A stretch of 64,000 bases of DNA from Eutrigla gurnardus (Eukaryota > Chordata > Actinopteri > Perciformes > Triglidae): the NCBI GenBank assembly GCA_963514095.1, contig OY741269.1, positions 18,754,145-18,818,144 of the forward strand. Direction: 5' to 3'. The position numbers were made by a program, and so were the translations under genes. The notes beneath the pieces are model-generated. The model saw nothing but the letters and a program-made list of their open reading frames with translations, was not told where the DNA came from and did no database searches. Shown here piece by piece: positions 1-22,083 of the stretch; the first letter of the stretch is position 1, and each line of letters begins with the position of its first letter.

Positions 1-92
1 GATGGAATCATTTTCCTTCTCCCCGTCTACACTTGCAGCATGCGTACACTTTTAAATATCAGTTTGAGTGTGACGGAGAAGCAGCCGTATAC

Positions 93-3000
93 CTTGTTTA
101 TGCTCACATCGGACAGCGCAGCCCAATATGAGCTGCAGCAGCCTCCCCAGCTCCACGGGGTCTGCATGCTCCGCCACCAGGGCCAGATCTGGCAAGCGGA
201 AGTCTGAGATTTCCTGGGCTAAGACCTGATAGCACAGAGACAGAGAACGGTGAAGTGACACTGCACTGATTTCAAGAGCTCAACCTGGAAACAACCGGGG
301 TAGTGCTATCGATGAGAGGACCGATTAATAATAGTGAATGCCACGTGTTGATTTGGCCAAGTGGATGTAAAATATTGTGTTGTGTACTAGGCTTGATGCT
401 TGTTTTGACCTGCGCCCGCACAGACAGCTCCTGGGGCTTGTTGCTATGTAAACAGTGCACACTGCAACTCCCACTACACCTGAATGAACACGCAAGAGTT
501 TCGCACACAGCAGGCGTTTCAACATTGCAAACACAAAGAGGATATTGTGCACATGAACCTACCTCATAATAATAATCAACCACCATCTGAAGGACCTTCT
601 TCAGGTTGTTCATCTGGAAATCACACACACGGTTGGAAAGTGTTACGGACTTAGTTTACAGTCAAAAGTGGGACCAAACCAAGATTTACCTTAAGCATAA
701 TTTGTTTTTATGTTCATGCCATGACAGAATCAAGCCTTTTCAAATGTACACCAGTGAACCCTTTTCACAGCAGACATTTTGATATTAAATGTGCTAAATT
801 TGATAGTAAAAGCATTATTATAGCAGCTATTTGCTATGTACATACAGTAAAGTCTATCTGAGAAGACAAAAGGTCACACCGTGTTGTGTTGTGTTGTAAT
901 GTGAGCTTCTCTGTGCTTTGTTTACATAGCTGGGCTGGCCACGTTTTCATGTAAGTGCATCCCTTTGGCATGTATATCGTATTGAGAAGTTTTAATGTTG
1001 GTTCTTTTCTATTCTTGTGCCCCACAATAGATTCAAGTAAAGTGCCTGAATGGCATTCAGGCACCATTTATTTATTGTTATTTATTCAAATATCAGATAG
1101 GCCTATTGTCACCCGTCTCTGAGTGACACCAGATATCAGTATCGCTGCGTCTTTTAGTTACACCTGCAGGTTTCCTACTGGGGCACTTTAAAACGTCTTG
1201 AGTGAAAAGGGTCTATCAGGGAGGAAAACAGTCACAGCCAAACAGAGGGCTGGAAAATGGCATGCATTTTCTAAATTAAATGAAGCAGAGCTGACATATT
1301 TGGACAAACATACATGTAAACATTTCACCAGAGGAGCCAGAGTGCAGGCTAAGCCAGGAGCAGCACCCCCGGGCAGGCAAGAGGTCAGAGTCAAGGACAG
1401 TTCGGCAGGGTTGAAGCAAACACAGGATTTAGCACATGGAGGGGGCAGGGGTGGGGGGGTCAGCAAAAATATGAAGAAAACAGTCAGAAAGGACGGATAT
1501 GGAGTGAGGAAGACTGCGCTGCTCTGTACCTTCAGTCTCCAGTTATCATCAACATCCGCTTTGATACGACCGAGCCATCCTTCGCTGAACCACGCCGGGT
1601 CTCTGCAGCAACACAGAGGGAAACAAGTCAATTAGTGTCATATCACAACAAAAGTTATCCCAGGACACTTAACACATGGAGCAAGACTAAAACATGCTTG
1701 TGATTTCCAGAGTCAATGAATTTAAAAGTCCCAACATCCCTATATTTACCCTTAAATTCGACTAACACAGCTGAAAAAGGGATTGCCCACCAAAACCAGA
1801 AATGAGCCAGGAATTAATCATCCAATAGCATGTAAGTGTATGCGTTTTAATGTGGAACCAGGACTCTTCATTATTTGCGACTGAGTGACAAAATCCTCCA
1901 ACACTCCATGTGAATTATTTGAGCTGGAGATCCTTCCCAGCTCCAGTGCTACAAAACCAAATAAATACTGCATGGGTGTTTTTTCTGCAGGTGATGATGT
2001 AATGAGTGAGCCGTCGTCTTTCTCGTCTCTGTTTAGAGTTGCACATGCACAGTAACCGATCAGGAAGGGAGTACAGATCAGGTTGCAAGTGATTGATTTC
2101 AGTATCAGCGCAGACACGTGTAGTCTCCCGTACTTGTCGATACTCAATCAGGCACTTAAGGCTGTATCGGCCGCATTCCCAATGCTGGTATGGGTACTTA
2201 AAAACTCTAATTTGAGACAAACTAGTCTGGCTGTGAGTAAATAATGCATCTGTCGAGTAGCTGGATATCGTGATTAATAGGGCAGACCTGGACAACCATC
2301 AGTATGTTGTATTTCTGTGTGTTCTCTCACATTTGATGCAGCGCCTGTGACATTGCCGCTCCAGAGGTCAGCTCCTCCACTGTTCTGCAGGGTGCAGGAG
2401 TGTTGAAGGTCTGCAGCTGAGACGCACAAAACACACGATGAGAACTTTCCAAGATTCCATGGACAATAAAAACCTTGTTAGAGAGGCAGTGACGTGCCGA
2501 AGCACACTGCATACTTGTGCTAAGATGGTGTACCTCCATTCAAACCACTAAGAAGAAGAATTATTTTTTTTCATAAATAATGGAGAGAGGTCATAGGGTG
2601 TGTCCTCCATGGGACCTTATTTTGGAAAAAGTCATGGTAGTCGCTGGCAAAATAAAAATGTTTTTGATCCTGTTGAAAATTTTAGTCGAAAATGAGATAC
2701 ATAACATTGACAGTGAGCACTAAAATCAAGTCCACTGTCCGAGATGACTTTTAAAGTTATGTGGTAGAATATAAGTTAATTTGAGTTCAATTTTGGGGGT
2801 ACTTACAACTGGTACTTTATATGAATATTTCCATGTTATGCTACTTTATATATTGCTACTCAAATACTGTAATGGCAATTTTTGTATTTTTTACTCCTCC
2901 ACATTTATTTTACATTTTTAGTGACTTTGGAGATTCAGAAATACTATTTCTACTACTACTACTACTACTACTACTTATACTAATAATAATAATAATATAA

Positions 3001-3765
3001 ACTAATATGTTTCTATTGTTATAGGCTAAGCTATCCAGCTACAAGTAGCTACTGTATGTACTTCAACCCAAGTAGGATTTTAAATGCCATATTTTCTTAA
3101 TTGTAGCAGAGTATTTTTACATGGTGGTTTTGCTGTCGTTACCAAAGACAAAGATCTGATTACAACCTACAACACTGTTGGGAACTTTTTGTTCCCTGGC
3201 TGGACACAAGGATTTTTTTTTTTGCAACTAAACCCTTGGGCCTCATTTGGGACCTTTTTTTATTTTTCAATGATTTAGGCTGTGTTGGCATGATTTTATT
3301 CTTATGTTTTTTTCGAAGTTTGGAAGTTTTACCTCAGCTCCAATAATAAGTTAATAAAATGTGAAGCCAAATTCCCCCCATTGAACTTTTGATCCCACGG
3401 CCATTCCGGCATAAAATCATGTGCTCCATTATATCAGGCTTTCAATCTAGAGCTGGTGTTGAAATGGTAGTTTTTACAATTGAGTCACTCCCAAATACAT
3501 GCTAATTTCCTGCACACACACAAAAAAAGCTTTTTTTCTCTGAAAAAAAAATGGTATAATGTAAACAATCTGGCATGAAATGGTTAGAATTCTGAATAAT
3601 AAAGTTAGAATAATAATAATTCATAGGACTTATATAGCGCTTTTTGGGGTATTTAAAGACACCTTACATTAGATACAAACAAATACAGAATATAAAAATA
3701 AAAAACTCAGACATTTATTAATTTGTGGTGATATTGGTTAAAGAATGTAACTCTAGTAAAGTGGG

Positions 3766-3796
<31 letters not shown>

Positions 3797-4553
3797 TAAC
3801 AATAACAATAATAATATACAGTGTTATTTTAAAAGTGAGGCACAAGGGCTTAATCTAACCTCTTACTTAGCTGGTTGTACGACAGCAACACTGTTAATCA
3901 ACAAGGTAACTGACGTGGCCACAGGATTTAGAGGTCGGATGAACCTGACTCGAGATCTAATTAGATCTAATTAGCCTATTATTATGATGATGATCGAGCT
4001 GCCAAACGTCGGTTAACACCCGTGAAGAGGAGAAACAGGTGCAGCAACTCTAGCTAACTGAACGTTAGCTTCATAACGTGAACCAGGTAGCGACATTGCG
4101 CAAATATCTCCTGGTTAATTGGATTAGCGCTCTACATCCGACGAGGACTGACCTGAAGTGTTTGTATTTGTACCTTTTAAAAAGTACCCAACTTTGTATT
4201 GATTACCCTGCTTGCTCAACGTTAGCTAAGGGTTGACCGTTAACGTTTACACGTCACACCGGGTGGACCGACTCCGTTGCTAAGGAGACTCTGCCTGTTA
4301 AATGAATGACTTGAAGCTAATATCCGCGCTAACGACGTTGCTGCTGGACTAACTGACGACCAATTGCTCTGATTCAGACGTTTCCCGACTTCCTCTCGGC
4401 CGGTCAATAGTTTTTCCCGCAACACCTTCGAACAGGTAAACCAAGAACACAACCATGGTTTCCTTGAGTCAGGCGACACATAACGCTTAAAAAAAGAGAA
4501 ACACTCACCCATATTACAAGGCTATCCGTCAGTGCCGTTTTATTCTCGTCCAT
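93..4553 (-). CDS. hook1: HOOK-family dynein/cargo adaptor, N-terminal part (HOOK1-like), five exons, 3' part outside window
   Basis: Coding exons on the minus strand: 4553-4509, 2416-2331, 1602-1530, 613-563, 225-93. All five junctions have GT donors and AG acceptors and keep one frame, giving 129 residues before the gene leaves the window. The peptide starts MDENKTALTDSLVIW and continues LQTFNTPAPC, then DPAWFSEGWL, DNWRLK, NNLKKVLQ and DPVELGRLLQLILGCAV. This is the N-terminal HOOK domain, a calponin-homology-like fold that in HOOK proteins binds dynein light intermediate chain. Family members link dynein/dynactin to vesicles through a long coiled coil, which is not in this window. DPVELGRLLQLILGCA matches HOOK1 better than HOOK3 (DAAELGRMLQL) from memory; HOOK2 or HOOK3 is less likely. 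The start ATG is the only one in the first exon and is followed by a clean donor. Intron 1 is 2.1 kb; intron 5 runs off the left edge. Confidence 0.9.
2417..4508 (-). other. HOOK intron 1, no gene
   Basis: AT-rich intron. It holds short CTA/AAT-type microsatellites (about 2950-2996 and 3768-3815), homopolymer runs and, around 2770-3080, sequence resembling the dispersed fish repeat with ACTTTTACTTGAGTA-type words seen elsewhere in the window. No coding potential was recognised. Confidence 0.6.
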
Positions 4554-4679
4554 TTGTTCCTGTTTTAGCTTAAAGCTAAAGTGTTTTCCTCCACCTGCCA
4601 GCGACGCTCTTCCGCTCCTTTCCTCTGCATTTGACCTCACCTGCTGCCGAGAGGTAAACGAGCTCTCCCTAACGACAAA

Positions 4680-4900
4680 TGCGTACACTAGAGAGCCGTG
4701 ACGGCCACTCCGCCATTATAATGATGTAAGTACGTACGCGAATGGCGCGGCTTCTTAGTTCGTTGGCGTTTACTCGCTCGCTGGCGCGAGTCGTGATTGG
4801 TTGAGATGACGCGTTTTTTAGCTACAGGTCCAATCAGCGTTGAGATCTTGGAAAATTGACGGCTGTTGAACCAATCAGTGAGCGTAATCTACGATTGACA
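4680..4900. promoter_or_regulatory. Putative bidirectional promoter between HOOK and RNF170-like
   Basis: Three CCAAT boxes lie within 80 bp: 4796-4800 (minus orientation), 4830-4834 and 4871-4875 (plus), the last two followed by CAG as in NF-Y sites. A CGCCAT YY1-type word is at 4711-4716. The stretch is locally richer in CpG than its surroundings and lies 130-350 bp upstream of the HOOK start codon. A good plus-strand donor (GTAAGT, 4726) could close a non-coding first exon of the RNF170-like gene. What is seen is the motif cluster; bidirectional use is inferred. Confidence 0.55.
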
Positions 4901-4974
4901 TACGCCCTCCATTAAAGGGCCAAAATCAAAACATTTCTCAACATTTTCTGTACTTATTATCAAACTGCTTCTCC

Positions 4975-4978
<4 letters not shown>

Positions 4979-5069
<91 letters not shown>
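4979..5069. repeat. (TA)n followed by (GA)n microsatellite
   Basis: About 70 bp of uninterrupted TA repeats run into about 20 bp of GA repeats. Confidence 0.95.
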
Positions 5070-5323
5070 TGTAAACCATTTCTCTCTCAAACAATAAAAC
5101 CTCCTCTCATTATCCATTTCTGCATCTCAAGTGAGGGTGTGTGTGTAATTCTAATTCAAAGGCTGCGGACAGCTTCCAGTCACTCCGAGATAACAAACAA
5201 GTCAGAAGAGGAAATGTGTCACATTCAGCTTTATGATATATTTTACTCAACCTTGGTTGACTTTATCACCAAGTGTTTCCCACTCTTTAGGGCAGACAGC
5301 TAAGTGAACATTGTTGATATGTC

Positions 5324-5336
5324 TCACACACACACA

Positions 5337-5401
<65 letters not shown>
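5324..5401. repeat. (CA)n microsatellite
   Basis: About 78 bp of CA repeats with two single-base interruptions. Confidence 0.95.
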
Positions 5402-5949
5402 CGGAAATCAGTGCATGACCTGACACTGGACTTTACCCATGTGGCATTATTTATTTTTTTTACGGTCAGTGGGTGAGCACCTCTGTTTTATCTCCTGGTC
5501 TCTCCCCCAACGAGACCCTGACCCTCACTGACCCATTGTTGCTATTTTTAGATGAACCCAAACCACAGGGCATTTCTGCAACGGCTGCCAGGGTGAATTA
5601 TGTGAAGATAGTCACATCTTCACTCGCAGTCAGACGCAGTAACAGAGAGGGTTTTTTTTTTTTTTCATGCACTGGTAGATTTTAAGCTATTGGGATATTT
5701 TGTCATTTTTCCAGACTGGTGGAAAGAAAACATCCAAAATACACTGACTTCTCCTAAATGAATGCAAAGTTAGTATTACATAATGCCTCATTTGCATATT
5801 TAAACATAATACAAACTTTTTTTCTTACTGTAAGTAATCAACGGAGAAGTTTCATGGTGATGTTTATACGTCAGCTATTTACTCATTCTTGCAAAATGTA
5901 TGAAATTTAAAAATCTATATATCTTTAAAGGCCGTTGTTTCCTTCTTTT

Positions 5950-6026
5950 GACAAATGTACTTATTGTAAGTCGCTTTGGACAAAAGCGTCTGCTAAATGA
6001 CCTAAATGTAAATGTAAATGTAAATG
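5950..6026 (+). mobile_element. 3' tail of an L2-clade (UnaL2-type) LINE or a SINE using that tail
   Basis: Positions 5972-5988 read CGCTTTGGACAAAAGCG, a 6-bp stem (CGCTTT/AAAGCG) with loop GGACA. A nearly identical stem with a GGAUA loop is the known recognition hairpin at the 3' end of eel UnaL2 and related LINE/SINE pairs. It is followed by TCTGCTAAATGA and then a TGTAAA-type tandem tail (about 6003-6026), also typical of this clade. The upstream body of the element is not recognisable, so this is a 5'-truncated copy. Confidence 0.75.
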
Positions 6027-6505
6027 TTTTCTCAGATTCTGTGCCAGAAAATTTCCACTTCAGTGTGTGCCAACTTCAAGTTTAAGTTTATTCCTATCGA
6101 TAGTCATAAAGCCGTGAGAAGAAACAAAAAATGTTCATGGTTGTTGACAGTATTTTCTGATAAAAAGAAAGAGACATACAAACTTCCCTCTGTAAAAAAC
6201 AAACTGAAACAAGACTTTTGAACCTGACGTCGTCCGAGGTTCAGATTTATGTCCTGGAAATGGATGCAAATAAGCTCATATTTGATAAGATAATGCAACC
6301 ATTTGCATATTTAAACAAACATTGTCAGAAAAGTTGTAATATAAAAAACAACACATGCAATTATTTGAATGGTGATCTATTAGTAAAAATGTTTCACTTT
6401 TATTGCATTTTGAGTCTTTTGGCCAACAGTACTTTATATTAACACGAATAAAAAAAAGGTACAGAATGAGAATAGTTGAGAAACGCAGGAATCTTTCCTA
6501 TAGAA

Positions 6506-6850
6506 CAGAGGTCTTCAACGTTTTTCAGACCAAGGACCCCAAAACCTATAGTGACCCGGTGGAGGGACCCCCTATTACATATCATATAAAACTGTGTTGC
6601 TTACCAGGCCTTTAATAATGTGCAGCCATAGTGACATGTATAACAGCACGTATTACATATTATTATGTAATGATGTATGTTTACGATGCTAAGCCAATAA
6701 AATAATACTTTTTTATATAAAAAAAATCTATATTGGCATTTCACAAATTCACGACACAACATTTACCAAATAGAACAATTTCATTTTTGAAAGAAATACA
6801 GTTTGGAATCCAATCGCTTCGGGGACCCCAGCAGTAACCAGAGATCTCTG
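6506..6850. mobile_element. hAT-like short non-autonomous transposon (MITE), copy 1
   Basis: Starts CAGAGGTCTTCAACG and ends with AGAGATCTCTG, giving imperfect terminal inverted repeats. It is flanked by 8-bp direct repeats differing at one base: ctatagaa (6498-6505) and ctatagag (6851-6858). Eight-base target duplications are characteristic of hAT transposons. The interior has no coding frame. A second copy is at 58318-58704, sharing the outer stretch around GACCCGGTGG and GGACCCCCTATTACATATC. Confidence 0.75.
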
Positions 6851-7323
6851 CTATAGAGGACCTATGAGAGGCTGACCCTTAGTGTAGTATGGTGTTAATG
6901 TCAGGGACACTTGCATCTATTTCACAACCGATAGTTTAGTGTCAGAGTGGGATTATGTGAAGCGGAGCTGTTGGAAGAGTAAACTTTGGGTAAATGATTG
7001 GCGAGGTCAGATCTAACCTACTTAAACACAGCGCGGCTTTCATCTGGCCCGACATCATGTGACCCATAAATAGTTTGCCCTTCTTTTATTTATTTTTTGT
7101 AAGACCTAATGATTCTAAAGCTTGAACAAAGTTATCACAGTCTTAAGTTTCATAAGCTTCATTGATTAGTGCTCCCAGCGAGACTCAAGAGAACAGCTGA
7201 TATTGGAGGATGTAGTTGATCATTAACAAGCAACTCCAATTTATTTTTCAACAGTGATGCTGTCAGGCAGCACTTCACTTCCTTCTGGGAGACGGTGACG
7301 ACCTGTCGGCTTCCAGCTCGGCC

Positions 7324-7852
7324 ATGAACCCGCACCACGGCTCTCCGTCCAGGTGAGTCTCCTCATAGTGGACCTTGAAGGATTTAGATTCCTATTTCTA
7401 AGATCACAAGTGGGGTTCTGTGCTGGTCTGAGATCATTTGGGTTCTGGATCTAGTGGGTCTGTCATCCACACAGAGCAAATCACAGAGATCATGTGACGT
7501 ATGACATATTAATGAGGATAAAATGCAGATTGTGATGCCAAATGTTTACATCATTTACATCATTTCTTCTTCCACTGAGAGTTTAAACTCTCCGATTGAA
7601 TTCAGTGTTTAAAAGCTATGCAACACAGCATGTAATCCATGGAAGCGCCGCGTGAGGAAACATCAGCATCTGTCATCCACAGAGTAGAAAAGAGCCGAGT
7701 CGAATCTATCTTATCTCCGGGTTGTTCATTTTGTTGTCAGTATCTCGTCACGAGCAGACGTGGAGGATTCAAGGCAAGCTGTGACACGCCAGGACCACCT
7801 CGGGTCACCCAGGTCTCCGACGTCAATGAGCCGCCACAAGGTGAGTTTCTCA

Positions 7853-7924
<72 letters not shown>

Positions 7925-8238
7925 CGGCTGCACGGTAAACAACATCATAATTGGCTGATGATTATTATTGCTTTTATTATTGGGTCACAGTTGCTTTAAT
8001 ACCCATAATGAACAATGGGCGTGACATAGCACGCACGTTGCAAATAGTCATCATCAAATAGCAGTAAGAAATGACATCATATTTTATATATTAATGGTAT
8101 ATGAAGGAAAATACCAGTTTGTGTATATATACACACAAAATATATACACCCCCATAGTTTTATAGTACTCTATAAAGGCTTTAAGGAATATTAGAAGCAC
8201 ACTTGATATTCAGTACAGAAGTCTGCTGCATAGGCATG

Positions 8239-8280
<42 letters not shown>

Positions 8281-10816
8281 GCCCATAAAATTGGAATAAT
8301 TTGCAAATGTCTTGTCTTTGATTGTGCCATAAGATTGTCACGCATGAATTAACCTCTACTGGGTTATTGTGACGTCATGGAATCATTGCACCAAGTGATG
8401 ACTGATGCATTTAGATAGAATTAACAGAGGATTGTGTCTGAAAACAGCACATTCCAACTTGATGGGCGACAGCGTGTATACTCTATGTTTTATATTCTAT
8501 ATTATATACTAATACACCTCTCTCCTGCCTCTGACTCCGTCTCGTTTCCTCCGCGTGCCTGCCTCAGGACTCCACACAGTCGTGTCCCTCCACCAGCGCG
8601 GACTGGCTTTGCCCGGTCTGCCTGCAGACGGCCAGCTTCCCGGTCCAGACCAACTGCGGCCATCTGTTCTGCGGTACGAGGCTTCTTCTCCTTCACTCCG
8701 CCTGCGACTCACCTGTTGCTTCACACGCTTGTTGTCCCCTTTTTTCTCCACCGGTTGGCTGAGCGCCGTGTAGCGTCGGTGCATCTTGGCGCCGTCTGTT
8801 CTTTCAATAATTAACCGTTGCCATGGTTTCATCCCACCCGCGCCTCGCATCTGGCAGCTTCACTCAAACAGCTGTAAAGTTGACCTTTCAGATTCACAGG
8901 TGTTCATCTGCATCACCGTCACAACGTGTTGAATCGGGTCAAACTGATCAACTCAGGCATTACACCGCTATGGAGGATGAATATTTAAATATGAAATATG
9001 TATATTCTATATGGCACAGATGTTGACACCAGTTTTACCTCGATATAATAGATAAGATATTTATATGACCATAACACACTGCAGACTCCAGGTCAGTGTG
9101 ACTGCCCCACTTCCACACTTTAACACGTGTGTCTGTTATCATTAACAGTGAGTCAACTTATAACCTTTTTTTTTATAAATGTCTTTTTTCAAGTAACGTA
9201 TTTTATGAATATCTCATATTAGATTCAATGCATAATGATTAGAAGTACAGAACACCTGATAAACTGTATAATTAACCCAAAACATGATTTATTTTTGCAT
9301 CAGAGATGAGTTTTCCTGTTATTTTTCTAACTTTTAATAATTCTCTGTATTATGTTTATTCCTAACTATGATAATGAGCTTCTTTTTGTTGTTGTTTCTT
9401 CTCCTTGATGCTTGGCCGTTGTCCTTTTAGCTCTTTGTTGTTGTTTTTTAAACTGCATGCCTCTCTAATGAGGACGAGGCTGTCAAGCACACAGAGGAGG
9501 CTCTCTGAACTCGTGTTGTGTTTCTATCTGAAATAATCATCCAAACTTAAAATGAGAATCATTTCACAAAGTTGGCCGCATGTGTTCGGTTGTTTGAAGT
9601 GCTGGTGTGTTTGATTGTGCAGCTCCCTGTCTGATGGCTTACTGGAGACACGGGTCCTGGTTGGATGCCATCAGCTGCCCTCTCTGCAGACAGAAGGTCA
9701 GTACACATGTACACTAACAGCCAGCAGAAATGAGACTTTTTACTTCAGAGCCTGTACTTTCTCCACTTTTACTTTGGTCGAAGTAGAATTGCTCTATACT
9801 CACGTCTTTTTTTTTAATGTTGTACTTCTACTTGAGTCCAGAATGTCTGTATTTTGACACCTCTGCTAATGTTCCAGGTCAGTGAACTGTGTAACCTGTT
9901 TAACGAGAGTCGATCTGACCGTCAGTCGAAGGAAGTTCTCGGGGAAATCACAGACTACAACAAGCGTTATTCTGGAGCCCCGCGGAGGGTCAGTAGTACT
10001 CTAGTCTCTACTAGTCTTTCCACAGTAGTTTTCCAGGTTCTCTGCCCACCTGAGTCTGTATCAGGTGGTGCAACTTTCTGACATCAGACACCGTGGGAAC
10101 GGTTCCCTCTGATAATAGGTTTGGTAACAGGAACACCACTTATGCAACCCAGAGGATTCATTGTCCGATACAAGCAGCATAGCTCTCCTCCTCTCCCTTA
10201 GAAATACGTACACGACTCATTTACCCCCTCCAACGTTTTCATTTGTTTTAGATTCCACAATTTATTACAGGGAATCCATTAAAAATAGACACTATATTAG
10301 ATCATGAGGAATATATTAAATATACACTCAGATAATAGAAACTTGTTCTAAGACCAAACACTACAGCATTACTTTGAGGTAAAATGGTATTTATTTTCAG
10401 CATAAATGTGCTTCTCTTTAAATATGATGTCATGTTTGAATATTCATATCTAGAACCGTTCTCTGACCCCCCTCTAGGTGGCGGACTACCTATGTGACGC
10501 CACTCTTCTCCTGCAGCTACTGGCCCGGGGCCTGGGCACCATGGGAGGCCTGGTGTGGTTGTTTTTCTTCCGGGTGGCCCTTTGCTGCGTGGGGACCGTG
10601 GTGTCCATCTCCAGCCCTCCTCTGGACCCTTCCTCGTCAAACCCCCTGGGAACGGATCCCTCTCTGTGTGGGCTGCTGGGGGTCCTGGATGACCTGGTGG
10701 TGGTCATCCTGCTGCTCATCTGCGTCATCAACATCAACCAGCAGATAGAGCCGGAGGGAGGAGGACGCTCTGCGAATGCAGCCACCTCACAAGGAGTGAT
10801 GGGGGATTCTCTGTAG
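7324..10816 (+). CDS. RNF170-like RING-type E3 ubiquitin ligase, membrane-bound
   Basis: Exons 7324-7352, 7741-7840, 8568-8673, 9623-9696, 9878-9988 and 10478-10816 join in frame to 252 residues (human RNF170 is about 258). The RING finger spans residues 58-100: CPVC, then CGHLFCAPC, then CPLC, with zinc ligands C58, C61, C73, H75, C78, C81, C97 and C100. After it come CRQKVSELCNLFNE and DYNKRYSGAPRR, as in RNF170. The C-terminal DUF1232 region has two hydrophobic segments (about 164-186 and 213-227) with the family LDDLV motif. RNF170 sits in the ER membrane and ubiquitinates IP3 receptors; that role here is inferred. RNF170 also has an N-terminal membrane segment. This model lacks it, and the start at 7324 is uncertain because the frame stays open back to 7258. 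The head-to-head position next to HOOK supports the assignment. Confidence 0.8.
7854..7921. repeat. (CA)n microsatellite just inside an RNF170-like intron
   Basis: It begins about 14 bp after the donor at 7841, so the intron opens directly into the repeat. Confidence 0.95.
8242..8279. repeat. (CA)n microsatellite
   Basis: About 38 bp of uninterrupted CA repeats in the same intron. Confidence 0.95.
9715..9872. repeat. Fragment of a dispersed fish repeat (TACTTGAGTA-type)
   Basis: The words TTTTTACTTCAGAGCCTGTACTT, GTACTTCTACTTGAGT and ATGTCTGTA recur in the same order at about 29415-29575. The copy ends 6 bp before the acceptor of the exon at 9878, so transposon sequence supplies part of this splice acceptor region. 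Confidence 0.6.
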
Positions 10817-11285
10817 ACTGTAGGGCTCTCAGTACAAGCCGTCATGAGCTTTGTTCCCCTTCCTTTTGGCTGAAGCCGGTTGGATTATTGGACGTGAATA
10901 TTGACGACGGCTCAGCGTGACAGTCGTCTCAGACTGTGGACCCGACACTTCGGGCCTATTGTCAAGTGTTTACAGAGCCTCTGTAAGAGTGCTATCTAAA
11001 ATACCATGTCATGCAGCGTTCGGCTGTGGTTACACGTTCTCCTTCCTTACGTTCCCTGAGGATCGGAGTGTTTGGTTGGGAGCTACATTTCCAGTTTAGA
11101 TTGTAATTTCATCCTTTATATTTTAATAATCATCAATATTTTGTACCCAGATTTTTTTTGTTTTTTATTTTTAACTTGGCAGCAAATGTCTCTACGTTGG
11201 TTTCAGCGAGCTCTCGTGTCAGTACGGTAATATTGACATTATGTAAATACTTTGTGTAAAATAAAGAATATTTATTGTCTTATGT
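10817..11285 (+). other. 3'UTR of RNF170-like gene with poly(A) signal
   Basis: No coding frame continues after the stop at 10814-10816. AATAAA lies at 11260-11265, so cleavage is expected near 11275-11290. Confidence 0.7.
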
Positions 11286-11309
11286 GGCATTTTTGAAAAA
11301 CATACCACA

Positions 11310-11591
11310 CTATACGTATTTCAGCTGTTTTATAATGCATTTATTTGCAAATTGGCATTTGTAAAGTTTCAGCAGAGCAACACGGATCGATACCAAACAG
11401 TAAAACAGACAGTGATTGCCATAGAGACGTATAATATGTATTCAAAGAGAATAGTCTCATAAAGTACAATGCAAACAGACAAAGTACCAAAGTATGTAAC
11501 CCGGCCTGAGTCGTGTCAAAGGGGGGTCTTCAGACCCGCAACATTACAGTAACACTACTTTAACAGCAGCAGAGACGGAAACGTGGCATCG
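11310..11591 (-). other. pfas: 3'UTR of PFAS with poly(A) signal
   Basis: On the minus strand an AATAAA signal lies at 11345-11340, about 247 nt after the stop codon at 11594-11592. Cleavage is expected near 11310-11330, leaving only some tens of bases to the end of the convergent RNF170-like transcript. Confidence 0.65.
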
Positions 11592-22081
<10,490 letters not shown>

Positions 22082-22083
22082 GA

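Larger units (their letters stand above)
4901..7250. other. Non-coding stretch between promoter and RNF170-like first recognised exon
   Basis: No exon could be supported. It contains a TA microsatellite (4979-5048) running into GA, a CA microsatellite (5324-5401), an L2-type retroposon tail (about 5950-6026) and a hAT-like short transposon (6506-6850). An upstream exon encoding the N-terminal membrane segment known from RNF170 was looked for here and not found. Confidence 0.6.
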
